From the NCBI GenBank assembly GCA_966212505.1, contig CBIHRS010000012.1:62001-126000 (forward strand): a stretch of DNA of 64,000 nt, given 5' to 3'. The DNA comes from CAMLIZ01 sp966212505. GTDB taxonomy: Bacteria > Pseudomonadota > Gammaproteobacteria > Burkholderiales > Burkholderiaceae_C. The translations under genes and the position numbers were made by a program. The stretch's first letter is position 1; each line of letters opens with the position of its first letter. The notes under the pieces were generated by a model that had not been told where the DNA came from, did not search any database, and saw nothing but the letters and a program-made list of their open reading frames with translations. Positions 1-7,562 of this stretch are shown piece after piece.

Positions 1-2
1 TC

Positions 3-497
3 GCCGAAGGCTGCTTCATCCACGACTCCGCGCAGGTGATCGGCGACGTGAGCCTCGGCCGCGACTGCTCGGTGTGGTGCAACACCGTGCTGCGCGGCGA
101 CGTCAACCGCATCGTCGTCGGCGAGCGCAGCAACATCCAGGACCTGGCGATGGGCCACGTGTCGCACAAGAACCCGGCCAAGCCCGGCGGCTCGCCGCTG
201 ACCATCGGCCGCCACGTGACCATCGCCCATGCGGTGGTCCTGCATGGCTGCACCATCGGCGACGAATGCCTGATCGGCATGGGCAGCATCGTGATGGACG
301 ACGTGGTCGTCGGCCCGCAGGTGATGCTCGGCGCCGGCAGCCTGGTGCCGCCGGGCAAGCAGCTCGAAAGCGGCTACCTCTACGTGGGCCGCCCCGCCGT
401 GAAGCTGCGCCCGCTCACCGACGAGGAGCGGGCCTTCCTGCGCTATTCGGCCGAGCACTACATGCGGGTCAAGAACAACTACCTCGCCGGCCGCTAG
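3..497 (+). CDS. Gamma-carbonic-anhydrase-like hexapeptide-repeat protein (5' partial)
   Basis: The frame is open from base 3, so the true start lies before the window; 164 codons are present, close to the usual 175-180 aa. The protein shows the left-handed beta-helix pattern of the gamma carbonic anhydrase/YrdA/PaaY/CaiE group, with hexapeptide repeats such as IGDVSLG and IGDECLIGMGS. The metal-ligand histidines of the family are visible in GHVSH and in AHAVVLHGC. Known members are trimeric, zinc-binding cytoplasmic proteins, some with carbonic anhydrase or thioesterase activity; the substrate here cannot be told from sequence. The gene is followed by a lipoprotein gene after a 46-bp gap. 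Confidence 0.88.
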   Translation, partial: AEGCFIHDSAQVIGDVSLGRDCSVWCNTVLRGDVNRIVVGERSNIQDLAMGHVSHKNPAKPGGSPLTIGRHVTIAHAVVLHGCTIGDECLIGMGSIVMDDVVVGPQVMLGAGSLVPPGKQLESGYLYVGRPAVKLRPLTDEERAFLRYSAEHYMRVKNNYLAGR

Positions 498-543
498 GGC
501 CCAGGTCGACAATCCACCCATCATCACTCGGTGCCCTTTGCCC

Positions 544-1140
544 ATGCCCTTCGTCACGAGAAACACCGTGCGCCTTGCCGCCGGTCTTGCATTGGCCGCG
601 TCGCTCGCCGGCTGCCTGATCCCCGAGAAGTTTTCCGCCGCGGTCGACATGAAGCCCGATGGCTCGTACACCTACAAGTACGACGGCACCGCCACGCATG
701 CGCTGGCCGCGATGGCGATCAAGAAGCAGGGCGCGCTCACCGCCAAGGACGAGGCCGGCCTGAAGCAGGAAGCCGACAAAGCCGCCAAGGCGCCCGGCGT
801 GCGCAAGATCGACTACCTGGGCAGCGGCCGCTACCAGGTGAGCATCGACCGCGAGCTCAAGCCCGGCCAGCAGCCCGACCTGATGAAGATCGTCTCGGTC
901 ACCAAGGACAACGCCGGCGTGTTCACCATCGCCGGCAGCGCGCTGAAGCCGAAGGACAAGGACGGCCTGAAGGAGCTCGGCATCAAGATCGACGGCACGC
1001 TGGAAGTGCGCCTGCCGTCCAATGCCAAGGTGATCTCGCAGAACGCCGACGGCACGCCGGGCCTGCTGTCCAAGGCCTACAGCTGGAAGATCGGCAGCCT
1101 CGACGCGCGGCCGGAGATCAAGTTCCAGCTCGCGCCCTGA
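544..1140 (+). CDS. Putative lipoprotein of unknown function
   Basis: This is a 198-aa protein with an N-terminal signal peptide ending in a lipobox (SLAGC, Cys about residue 24), so it is probably an exported, lipid-anchored envelope protein. The mature part is lysine-rich and has no motif I recognise. I chose the ATG at 544; an in-frame TTG at 538 would add only two residues. It ends 4 bp before a VOC-family gene on the same strand, so the two may be co-transcribed. The function is not known. Confidence 0.75.
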   Translation: MPFVTRNTVRLAAGLALAASLAGCLIPEKFSAAVDMKPDGSYTYKYDGTATHALAAMAIKKQGALTAKDEAGLKQEADKAAKAPGVRKIDYLGSGRYQVSIDRELKPGQQPDLMKIVSVTKDNAGVFTIAGSALKPKDKDGLKELGIKIDGTLEVRLPSNAKVISQNADGTPGLLSKAYSWKIGSLDARPEIKFQLAP

Positions 1141-1144
1141 TGCC

Positions 1145-1540
1145 ATGAAGAGCCACCTGCGCATCGCCCGGCCGGTCACCGACCTGGCCCGCACCGCCGC
1201 CATGTACATGCAAGGCCTCGGCCTGAAGGAGATCGGCCGCTTCGAAGACCATGAAGGCTTCGACGGCGTGATGCTCGGCCGCGAAGGCATGGACCATCAC
1301 TTCGAGTTCACCTTCTGCCGCACGCACCCGGTGAAGCCGGCGCCCACGGCCGAAGACCTCGTGGTGTTCTACCTGCCCGATGCCGCCGAATGGAGCGCCG
1401 CCTGCGGCCGCATGCTGGCCGCGGGCTTCACGCAGGTGCCGGCCTTCAACCCCTACTGGGACCAGCGCGGCCGCACGTTCGCCGATGCCGACGGCTATCG
1501 GGTCGTGCTGCAGCAGGCGGCCTGGCACAACGAAGAATGA
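1145..1540 (+). CDS. VOC-superfamily (glyoxalase/dioxygenase fold) protein
   Basis: This 131-aa single-domain protein matches the vicinal-oxygen-chelate fold in length and pattern. It opens with HLRIARPVTDLARTAAMY, typical of the first beta-alpha module, has a central HHFEFTF strand, and ends with the second-module signature FADADGYRVVLQ. Members bind a divalent metal and include glyoxalases, extradiol dioxygenases and resistance proteins. Putative metal ligands are a His near residue 4 and the central His pair, but the reaction cannot be assigned. It sits between a lipoprotein gene and an ADP-ribosylglycohydrolase gene on the same strand. Confidence 0.85.
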   Translation: MKSHLRIARPVTDLARTAAMYMQGLGLKEIGRFEDHEGFDGVMLGREGMDHHFEFTFCRTHPVKPAPTAEDLVVFYLPDAAEWSAACGRMLAAGFTQVPAFNPYWDQRGRTFADADGYRVVLQQAAWHNEE

Positions 1541-1561
1541 CATCGCACCAGGAGGCTTGCC

Positions 1562-2443
1562 TTGCTCGTCGAGATCGCGATCGGTGACGCCTACGGCGCC
1601 GGCTTCGAGTTCTGCGGCCGGGACAAGATCGCCCGTCACAGCACGCTGGCGGCCTATGTGCCGCATGAACTCGGCATCGCCGCGGGCCGCTACACAGACG
1701 ACACGCAGATGAGCATCGCGGTGGCCGAGGTCCTGCTTGCAGGCCCTGATGCCACAGGCGATGAGTTCGCCGAGGCCTTCGTGCGCTGCTACCGCCGCGA
1801 TCCGCGCCCAGGCTATGCGAAAGGCCTGCAGGGCCTGCTCGACGAATGCACCAGCGGCGCGGTGCTGCGGCAACGTATCCGGCCCGAGAGCCGGCGCAAC
1901 GGTGCGGCCATGCGCTCGGTGCCGCTGGGCCTGCTGGCCGACCGCGCACAGCTGGCCGCCGCCGCCCGCGCGCAGGCCGCCGTCACCCACGACACGCCGG
2001 AAGGCACGCTGTCGTCGCACGTGGTCGGACTGATGGCCCATGCGCTGCTGCATGCGCAGGCCGATCCTGCCGACCTGCCCCGGCTGGTCGAGCGCGAAAC
2101 CGGCTTCGCGCTGCGCGATGACTGGAGCGCCGAGGTCGAATGCGATGCGGTCCAGACGCTGCATGCGGTCAACACCGCGCTGCAGCGCCACCGCAGCTTG
2201 AGCGCCCTGCTGCGCGACTGCGTCGACTTCGGCGGTGATGTCGACAGCGTGGCCGCCATCGCGATGGGCCTGGCCTCGCTGTCGCCCGCCTACGAGGCGG
2301 ACGTTCCGCAGCCGCTGGTCACGGGGCTGGAGGATGGGCATCACGGCCTGCGGTTCCTCGCCGCACTCGATGCGCAGCTGGCCGCAGCCTTCCCGGTGCT
2401 CGCGCGCCGGCTGCAGCCCAGGTTCAGCGGCCGCGCCGCCTGA
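1562..2443 (+). CDS. ADP-ribosylglycohydrolase family protein
   Basis: This 293-aa protein carries the GDAYGAGFE opening and the GRYTDDTQM motif that bind the magnesium pair in the DraG/ARH family, plus a late GGDVDSVAAIAMG segment equivalent to the conserved second metal site. Family enzymes remove ADP-ribose from proteins or small molecules. The start is a TTG at 1562, supported by a strong AGGAGG ribosome-binding site at 1550-1555 with 6-nt spacing. The 3' end overlaps the convergent LysR gene by 20 bp. Confidence 0.88.
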   Translation: MLVEIAIGDAYGAGFEFCGRDKIARHSTLAAYVPHELGIAAGRYTDDTQMSIAVAEVLLAGPDATGDEFAEAFVRCYRRDPRPGYAKGLQGLLDECTSGAVLRQRIRPESRRNGAAMRSVPLGLLADRAQLAAAARAQAAVTHDTPEGTLSSHVVGLMAHALLHAQADPADLPRLVERETGFALRDDWSAEVECDAVQTLHAVNTALQRHRSLSALLRDCVDFGGDVDSVAAIAMGLASLSPAYEADVPQPLVTGLEDGHHGLRFLAALDAQLAAAFPVLARRLQPRFSGRAA

Positions 2444-3383
2444 GCGCCGGCTTCGCCGGCTCTGCCTCGGGCACCGCCAGCATCGGTGGCACGCGCTCCA
2501 CCAGCATGTCGATCACGGTGCGCAAGCGGCACGGCAGCTGGCGCCTTCGCGGCCACACCGCATACACACCATGGTTGACGATGGTCTCGTGCGGCAGCAG
2601 GCGCTCGAGCTGGCCGCTCTTCAGCCGGTCGCGCATCAGCCACCAGGTTGACACGACCAGCCCCGCACCGGCCACGCCTGCCTGCACCAATGCATCGAGG
2701 TCGTCCATCTGGATGCGGCTGTTCGTCGGCGCCAGCGTGACCTTGCCCTCGGCATCGACGAAGCGCCAGGGCTTGGCCTGGCCGCTGCGCGAATACAGCA
2801 GGCACTGGTGCTGCGCGATCTCGTCGATGCTGCGCGGCCGGCCATGCCGCGCCAGGTAGGCCGGCGAGGCGCACAGCACCAACGTGTCGCGGCCCAGGCA
2901 GCGGGCAACGAGATCGGCGCTGTCGGGCAGCGTGCCGATGCGTATCGCAAGGTCGAAACCGTCTTCGATCAAATCCATCGGGCGGTCGGTGAATGACAGG
3001 TCGAGCGACAGGCCGGGATGCTGCTGCGCCAGCTCCACCAGCAGCGGCGCCACGCAGAGGCGGCCGAAGAGCACCGGCATCGTCACCCGCAGCCGCCCCA
3101 CGGGCGCATGCCGGCCGGACTCGAGCGCCTCCTGCGCCGCCTCCAGCTCGGCCAGCGCCCGCACGCAGCGCTCGTGAAAGGTCTGTCCGTCTTCGGTGAG
3201 GCTCTGCGTGCGCGTGGTGCGGTGGAAGAGGCGCACGCCCAGCCGGTCTTCGAGGCGCGCGATGGATTTGCCCACCGCCGAGCGCGAGAGGCCGAGGCGC
3301 TCGCCTGCGAGCGCGAAGCTGCCGGCCTCGGCGGCCTGCACGAACACGGCGATGCCGTTGAGCCGGTCGGTCGCGAGGTTCAT
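2424..3383 (-). CDS. LysR-family transcriptional regulator
   Basis: This 319-aa protein has the standard LysR layout: an N-terminal winged helix-turn-helix (FALAGERLGLSRSAVGKSIA, then ARLEDRLGVRLFHRTTR) and a C-terminal effector-binding domain. It is divergent from an alcohol dehydrogenase gene with 102 bp between the two starts. LysR regulators commonly control a divergent neighbour, so that gene is the likely target. A perfect palindrome in the intergenic region (3420-3435) is a candidate binding site. The inducer is unknown. Confidence 0.93.
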   Translation of the reverse strand: MNLATDRLNGIAVFVQAAEAGSFALAGERLGLSRSAVGKSIARLEDRLGVRLFHRTTRTQSLTEDGQTFHERCVRALAELEAAQEALESGRHAPVGRLRVTMPVLFGRLCVAPLLVELAQQHPGLSLDLSFTDRPMDLIEDGFDLAIRIGTLPDSADLVARCLGRDTLVLCASPAYLARHGRPRSIDEIAQHQCLLYSRSGQAKPWRFVDAEGKVTLAPTNSRIQMDDLDALVQAGVAGAGLVVSTWWLMRDRLKSGQLERLLPHETIVNHGVYAVWPRRRQLPCRLRTVIDMLVERVPPMLAVPEAEPAKPALRRRGR

Positions 3384-3419
3384 CGATTGGTTCCTGTTTG
3401 GCTACATCGAGTCGAAATA

Positions 3420-3435
3420 TCTTCAGCACTGAAGA
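3420..3435. promoter_or_regulatory. Palindromic operator candidate between LysR gene and alcohol dehydrogenase gene
   Basis: TCTTCAG-CA-CTGAAGA is a perfect 7-2-7 inverted repeat that fits the LysR T-N11-A pattern in more than one register. It lies 37 bp upstream of the LysR start and 51 bp upstream of the dehydrogenase start, so one bound regulator could act on both promoters. Confidence 0.5.
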
Positions 3436-3485
3436 CGTTCATTCAACTCTACAGTGGTTTCTCCGATGACCTCAAGGAGAAATCG

Positions 3486-4505
3486 ATGACCGCTTCGATG
3501 CAACGCTGGCAGTTGATGGGCGCAGGCCGCCAACACCTCGAACTCACCCGCGCGCCCGTGCCGCAGCCAAAGCACGGCGAGGTGCTGGTGCGCGTGTCGG
3601 CCGTGTCGCTGAACTTCCGCGACCACCTGATCACGCAAGGCCTCTACGCGCCCGACATGCCGCTGCCGCTGACCCCCGGCTCCGACATGGCCGGCGTCGT
3701 GGCCGCGGTGGGCGATGGCGTGCAGCGCTTCGCGGCCGGCGACCGCGTGATGGGCTCGTTCACCGGCCCCTGGCTCGACGGCGCGCCCGACGCGAGCCAG
3801 CCGGTGCTGGGCGGCATCGGCGGCCCCGGCGTGCTGGCGCAGTACGTGGTGCTGCCCGAGAGCTGGCTGGTGGACTCGCCCGCCTCGCTCGACGATGCCG
3901 CTGCGTCCACCCTGCCCTGCGCCGCGCTCACCGCATGGAACGCGCTGTTCGACCTGGGCGACCTGAAGCCGGGCCAGACGGTGCTGCTGCAGGGCACCGG
4001 CGGGGTGTCGCTGTTTGCGCTGCAGCTGGCGCGCGGTGCCGGCGCGCAGGTGATCATCACCTCAGCCAGCGAAGCCAAGCTCGCCCGTGCGCGCGAGCTC
4101 GGTGCCACGCACGGCATCGTGCGCGATGCGCACGGCGACTGGGCGAGGCAGGCGCTGGCGCTCACGGGCGGCCGCGGCGTCGACCATGTGCTGGAGCTGG
4201 CCGCGGGCGACAACGTGAAGCATTCGCTGGCCGCGCTGAAGCCCGGCGGCCGCATCTCGCTGATCGGCGTGTTCGAAGGCCTGGAGGCGCGCGCACCGCT
4301 GATGCCGATGTTCCAGAAGCAGGCCGTGATCCAGGGCATCTACATCGGCTCGCGCAACGGGCTCGAGCGCCTCGCCCGCGCAGTCGACACGCTGCAGCTG
4401 AAGCCGGTGATCGAGCAGCGCTATGCCTTCGGCGAGCTGCCGCAGGCACTGGCGCACGTGGAGCGCGGCGCGTTCGGCAAGGTGGTCGTCGAACTGCCAA
4501 GCTGA
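3486..4505 (+). CDS. NAD(P)-dependent zinc-type alcohol dehydrogenase/quinone oxidoreductase
   Basis: This 339-aa protein is a medium-chain dehydrogenase/reductase. The N-terminal GroES-like domain has SLNFRDHLITQG and TPGSDMAGVV, and the Rossmann domain has the nucleotide-binding stretch LLQGTGGVSLFALQLA. The Cys and Cys-rich structural-zinc loop of classical alcohol dehydrogenases are not evident, so it may be a zinc-free quinone reductase-like member. The ATG at 3486 follows AAGGAGA. The reading frame extends far upstream, but that part is antisense to the LysR gene. The stop codon is the first three bases of an interspersed repeat. Confidence 0.88.
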   Translation: MTASMQRWQLMGAGRQHLELTRAPVPQPKHGEVLVRVSAVSLNFRDHLITQGLYAPDMPLPLTPGSDMAGVVAAVGDGVQRFAAGDRVMGSFTGPWLDGAPDASQPVLGGIGGPGVLAQYVVLPESWLVDSPASLDDAAASTLPCAALTAWNALFDLGDLKPGQTVLLQGTGGVSLFALQLARGAGAQVIITSASEAKLARARELGATHGIVRDAHGDWARQALALTGGRGVDHVLELAAGDNVKHSLAALKPGGRISLIGVFEGLEARAPLMPMFQKQAVIQGIYIGSRNGLERLARAVDTLQLKPVIEQRYAFGELPQALAHVERGAFGKVVVELPS

Positions 4506-4585
4506 GATGTCGGCCCCCACGTCGCTTCGCTCCTGCCCCCCGAGGGGGTGCTCAGCCGCCTTGAGGCGGCTCTGCGCCGGCTGAG
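4503..4585 (+). repeat. 83-bp interspersed hairpin repeat, copy 1
   Basis: It starts with the TGA stop codon of the preceding gene (TGAGATGTC...) and ends ...GCGCCGGCTGAG. It contains two stems: CCCCC-CGA-GGGGG at 4536-4548 and AGCCGCC-TTGA-GGCGGCT at 4554-4571. It is nearly identical to copies at 39015 and 55993, all in the same orientation and all directly at a stop codon. There is no T-run, so it is not a classical intrinsic terminator. It could act as a REP-like transcript-end or mRNA-stabilising element. Confidence 0.85.
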
Positions 4586-4662
4586 CCTGCTTCGCCCAGT
4601 GCACACGTCGGGTGCTGCAAGCCGCTACGATGCCCGGTTCCTGACCGCAAAGGATCCCGAGC

Positions 4663-5157
4663 ATGAATCGAGTCAACCTGGTCGTGAACGGCCAGCCGGT
4701 CGACACCGAGGTGGAGCCGCGCACGCTGCTGGTCGAGCTGCTGCGCGGCCCGCTCGGCCTCACCGGCACCCACGTGGGCTGCGACACCAGCCAGTGCGGC
4801 TGCTGCACCGTGCTGGTCGACGGCGAATCGGTGAAGAGCTGCACCATGCTCGCCGTGCAGGCCCAGGGCCGGCAGGTGACCACGGTCGAAGGCCTCGCCA
4901 AAGACGGCGAGCGCCATCCGGTCCAGCAGGCCTTCATCGACTGCCACGGCCTGCAGTGCGGCTTCTGCACGCCGGGCATGATCATGACCGCCACCTGCCT
5001 GCTGCAGCACAACCCCAAGCCCACCGAGGCCGAGATCGTGAAGTCGCTCGAAGGCAACCTCTGCCGCTGCACCGGCTACGTGAACATCGTGGCCGCGGTG
5101 AAGACGGCCGCCGACACGATGGCGTCGCCGCCGGGGGCGGCAGGAGTTCAGCGATGA
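4663..5157 (+). CDS. (2Fe-2S) subunit of a molybdenum hydroxylase (CoxS-type)
   Basis: This 164-aa protein has the two [2Fe-2S] motifs of the xanthine oxidase/CO dehydrogenase small subunit: plant-type CDTSQCGCC with a following Cys at about residue 60, and the C-terminal CGFCTPGM plus CRCTGY pair. It would pass electrons from the molybdenum cofactor of the large subunit to an acceptor. The gene overlaps the large-subunit gene by 4 bp (ATGA), so the two are translationally coupled. The usual FAD-binding medium subunit is not next to it. Confidence 0.94.
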   Translation: MNRVNLVVNGQPVDTEVEPRTLLVELLRGPLGLTGTHVGCDTSQCGCCTVLVDGESVKSCTMLAVQAQGRQVTTVEGLAKDGERHPVQQAFIDCHGLQCGFCTPGMIMTATCLLQHNPKPTEAEIVKSLEGNLCRCTGYVNIVAAVKTAADTMASPPGAAGVQR

Positions 5158-7499
5158 GCGCCGTGTTCGAAGCCGGCCGCTTCGGCAGCGGCCAGGCCGT
5201 CAAGCGCATCGAGGATCCGGCGCTGGTGGCCGGCAAGGGCCAGTACACCGACGACGTGGCCGCGCCCGGCCAGGCCTACGTGGCCTTCCTGCGCTCGAGC
5301 TATGCGCACGCGCGCATCAACTCGATCGACACCTCGTCCGCCACCGAAATGCCCGGCGTGCTGGCGGTGATCACCGGCGCCGACCTCGTGCAGGCCGGCG
5401 TCAAGCCGATCGCCTCCGGCGGCTTCAAGCGCCCCGATGGCAGCCCGATGGCCACGCCGCTGCGCCGCCCGCTGGCGCACGAGGTGGTGCGCTTCGTCGG
5501 CGAGGCCGTGGTGGCGGTGGTGGCCGAGAGCCGCGACGCCGCCCGCGCCGCGGCCGATGCGGTGTGGGTCGATTACGAAGAGCTGCCTTCGGTGACCGAC
5601 CCGCTGCAGGCGCTGCAGCCCGGCGCGCCGGTGATCTGCCCCGAGGCGCCCGACAACATCAGCGCGCAGATGCGCCACGGCGATGCGGCAGCCGCTGAAG
5701 CGGCATTTGCGAAGGCCGCGCATGTGGTGTCGGTCGACGTGGTCAACCAGCGCCTTGCGCCCAGCCCGATGGAGCCGCGCAGTGTGCTGGCGCAGCTCGA
5801 CCCCGACACCGGCCGCCTCACCGTGCGCCTGAGCAGCCAGATGCCCACCGGCGTGCGCGGCGGCCTGTGCGCCAGCCTGCCGGGCCTGCGCGAGGAAGAC
5901 GTGCGCGTGGTCGTCGGCGACGTGGGCGGCGGCTTCGGCATGAAGACCGGCATCTACCCGGAAGACATCGTCGTCGCGCATGCAGCCCGCACGCTGAAGC
6001 GCCCGGTGCGCTGGCAGGCCGAGCGCATCGAGGAGTTCCTCTCCGCGGTGCACGGCCGCGACGTGGTGAGCCGTGGCGAGATGGCTTTGGATGCACAGGG
6101 CAAGGTGCTGGCGCTGCGCGTGCGCTCCACCTGCAACGTGGGCGCCTATGCCACCGGCGCCGGCGTGGCCATCCAGGTGCTGATCGGGCCGTGGGTCTCG
6201 ACCAGCATCTACGACATCCGGACCATCGACCTGCAGTTCACCGCGGTGCTGACCAACCGCGCGTCGACCGGCGCCTACCGCGGCGCGGGCCGGCCCGAGG
6301 CCATCTACCTCACCGAGCGGCTGATGGATGCTGCCGCGCGCAAGATCGGGATCGACCCCGCCGAGCTGCGCCGCCGCAACATGGTGAGCCCCCAGCAGAT
6401 GCCCTACCAGAACGCGATGGGGCAGACCTACGACAGCGGTGAGTTCGAGAAGATCCTCGACCAGGGCCTGCAGCTCGCCGACTGGCAGGGCTTCGAGGCT
6501 CGCCGCGCCGAGGCCAAGGCCCGCGGCAAGCTGCGCGGCCGCGGCATCGCGACCTTTCTCGAATGGACCGGCGGCAACGCGCTGCAGGAGACGGTGGCGG
6601 TCAAGGTCAGCGCCGACGGCTTCATCGAGCTCACCTCGGCCACCATGGCCATGGGCCAGGGCATCCAGACCAGCTACGCGCAACTGGCGGTCGATGTGTT
6701 CGGCGTGCCGATCGAGCGCATCCGCATCCTGCAGGGCGACACCGACCGGGCCAACGGCTTCGGCAGCGCCGGCTCGCGTTCGCTGTTCACCGGCGGCTCG
6801 GCGGTGCAGGTAGCGTCGGAGAAGACGGTCGACCATGCGAAGGACCTCGCCGCGCAGGCACTCGAAGCGCCGGCCGCCGACCTCGAATACCGGCAAGGCC
6901 GCTTCGTCGTGGCCGGCACCGACCTCGGCATCGGCCTGTTCGAGCTGGCGGCGAAGCAGCCCGAGCGCCGCATCGTCGTCGAGGCCGGCGCCACCGCCGG
7001 CGGCCCGAGCTGGCCCAACGGCTGCCACATCGCCGAGGTCGAGATCGACCCGGGCACCGGCCAGGTCGAGATCGTGAGCTATGCCTCCGTCAACGACATC
7101 GGCCGCGTCGTCAGCCCGGTGATCGTGCGCGGCCAGCTCGAAGGCGGCGCGGTGCAGGGCATCGGCCAGGCGCTGAGCGAGCAGGTGGTCTACGACAAGG
7201 AGAGCGGGCAGCTGCTGACCGCGAGCTTCCTCGACTACGCGCTGCCGCACGTCGACGTGTTCCGCGGCTTCGAAACACGCTTCGACACATCTGTTCCCTG
7301 CAAGACCAACTCACTGGGGGTCAAGGGCGTGGGTGAACTCGGCACAATCGGCGCCACGCCGACGGTCGTCAATGCGATCGTCGATGCGTTGGCGCACCAC
7401 GGGCTGGGCCGCGAGGCCGAGCGCATCCAGATGCCGGTCACCTCCGAGCGGGTGTGGCGGGCGCTGCAGGGAGACTTCGGCCCACCCGTGTTTGGATGA
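5154..7499 (+). CDS. Molybdopterin-binding large subunit of a xanthine dehydrogenase/CoxL-form-II family hydroxylase
   Basis: This 781-aa protein belongs to the aldehyde oxidase/xanthine dehydrogenase molybdopterin-binding family. It has GGGFGMKTG in the cofactor-binding part, the form-II active-site loop AYRGAGR instead of the AYxCSFR loop of true CO dehydrogenase, and the catalytic glutamate region KGVGELGTIG. A dedicated CO dehydrogenase is therefore unlikely; an aldehyde or N-heterocycle hydroxylase fits better. The start at 5154 overlaps the small-subunit stop. No FAD subunit follows; the next gene encodes an unrelated secreted protein. Confidence 0.92.
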   Translation: MSAVFEAGRFGSGQAVKRIEDPALVAGKGQYTDDVAAPGQAYVAFLRSSYAHARINSIDTSSATEMPGVLAVITGADLVQAGVKPIASGGFKRPDGSPMATPLRRPLAHEVVRFVGEAVVAVVAESRDAARAAADAVWVDYEELPSVTDPLQALQPGAPVICPEAPDNISAQMRHGDAAAAEAAFAKAAHVVSVDVVNQRLAPSPMEPRSVLAQLDPDTGRLTVRLSSQMPTGVRGGLCASLPGLREEDVRVVVGDVGGGFGMKTGIYPEDIVVAHAARTLKRPVRWQAERIEEFLSAVHGRDVVSRGEMALDAQGKVLALRVRSTCNVGAYATGAGVAIQVLIGPWVSTSIYDIRTIDLQFTAVLTNRASTGAYRGAGRPEAIYLTERLMDAAARKIGIDPAELRRRNMVSPQQMPYQNAMGQTYDSGEFEKILDQGLQLADWQGFEARRAEAKARGKLRGRGIATFLEWTGGNALQETVAVKVSADGFIELTSATMAMGQGIQTSYAQLAVDVFGVPIERIRILQGDTDRANGFGSAGSRSLFTGGSAVQVASEKTVDHAKDLAAQALEAPAADLEYRQGRFVVAGTDLGIGLFELAAKQPERRIVVEAGATAGGPSWPNGCHIAEVEIDPGTGQVEIVSYASVNDIGRVVSPVIVRGQLEGGAVQGIGQALSEQVVYDKESGQLLTASFLDYALPHVDVFRGFETRFDTSVPCKTNSLGVKGVGELGTIGATPTVVNAIVDALAHHGLGREAERIQMPVTSERVWRALQGDFGPPVFG

Positions 7500-7562
7500 C
7501 AAGCCTCCCGGCCGCGCGCCTGGCCATGGGAGCGCACCGACAAGACGACGAGGGAGCGGAAC

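Noticed and set aside
5148..7250. 700-codon open frame antisense to the molybdenum hydroxylase large subunit
   Set aside because: High-GC third positions leave long stop-free frames opposite real genes; the translation is His/Ala/Arg/Gly-biased and has no domain.
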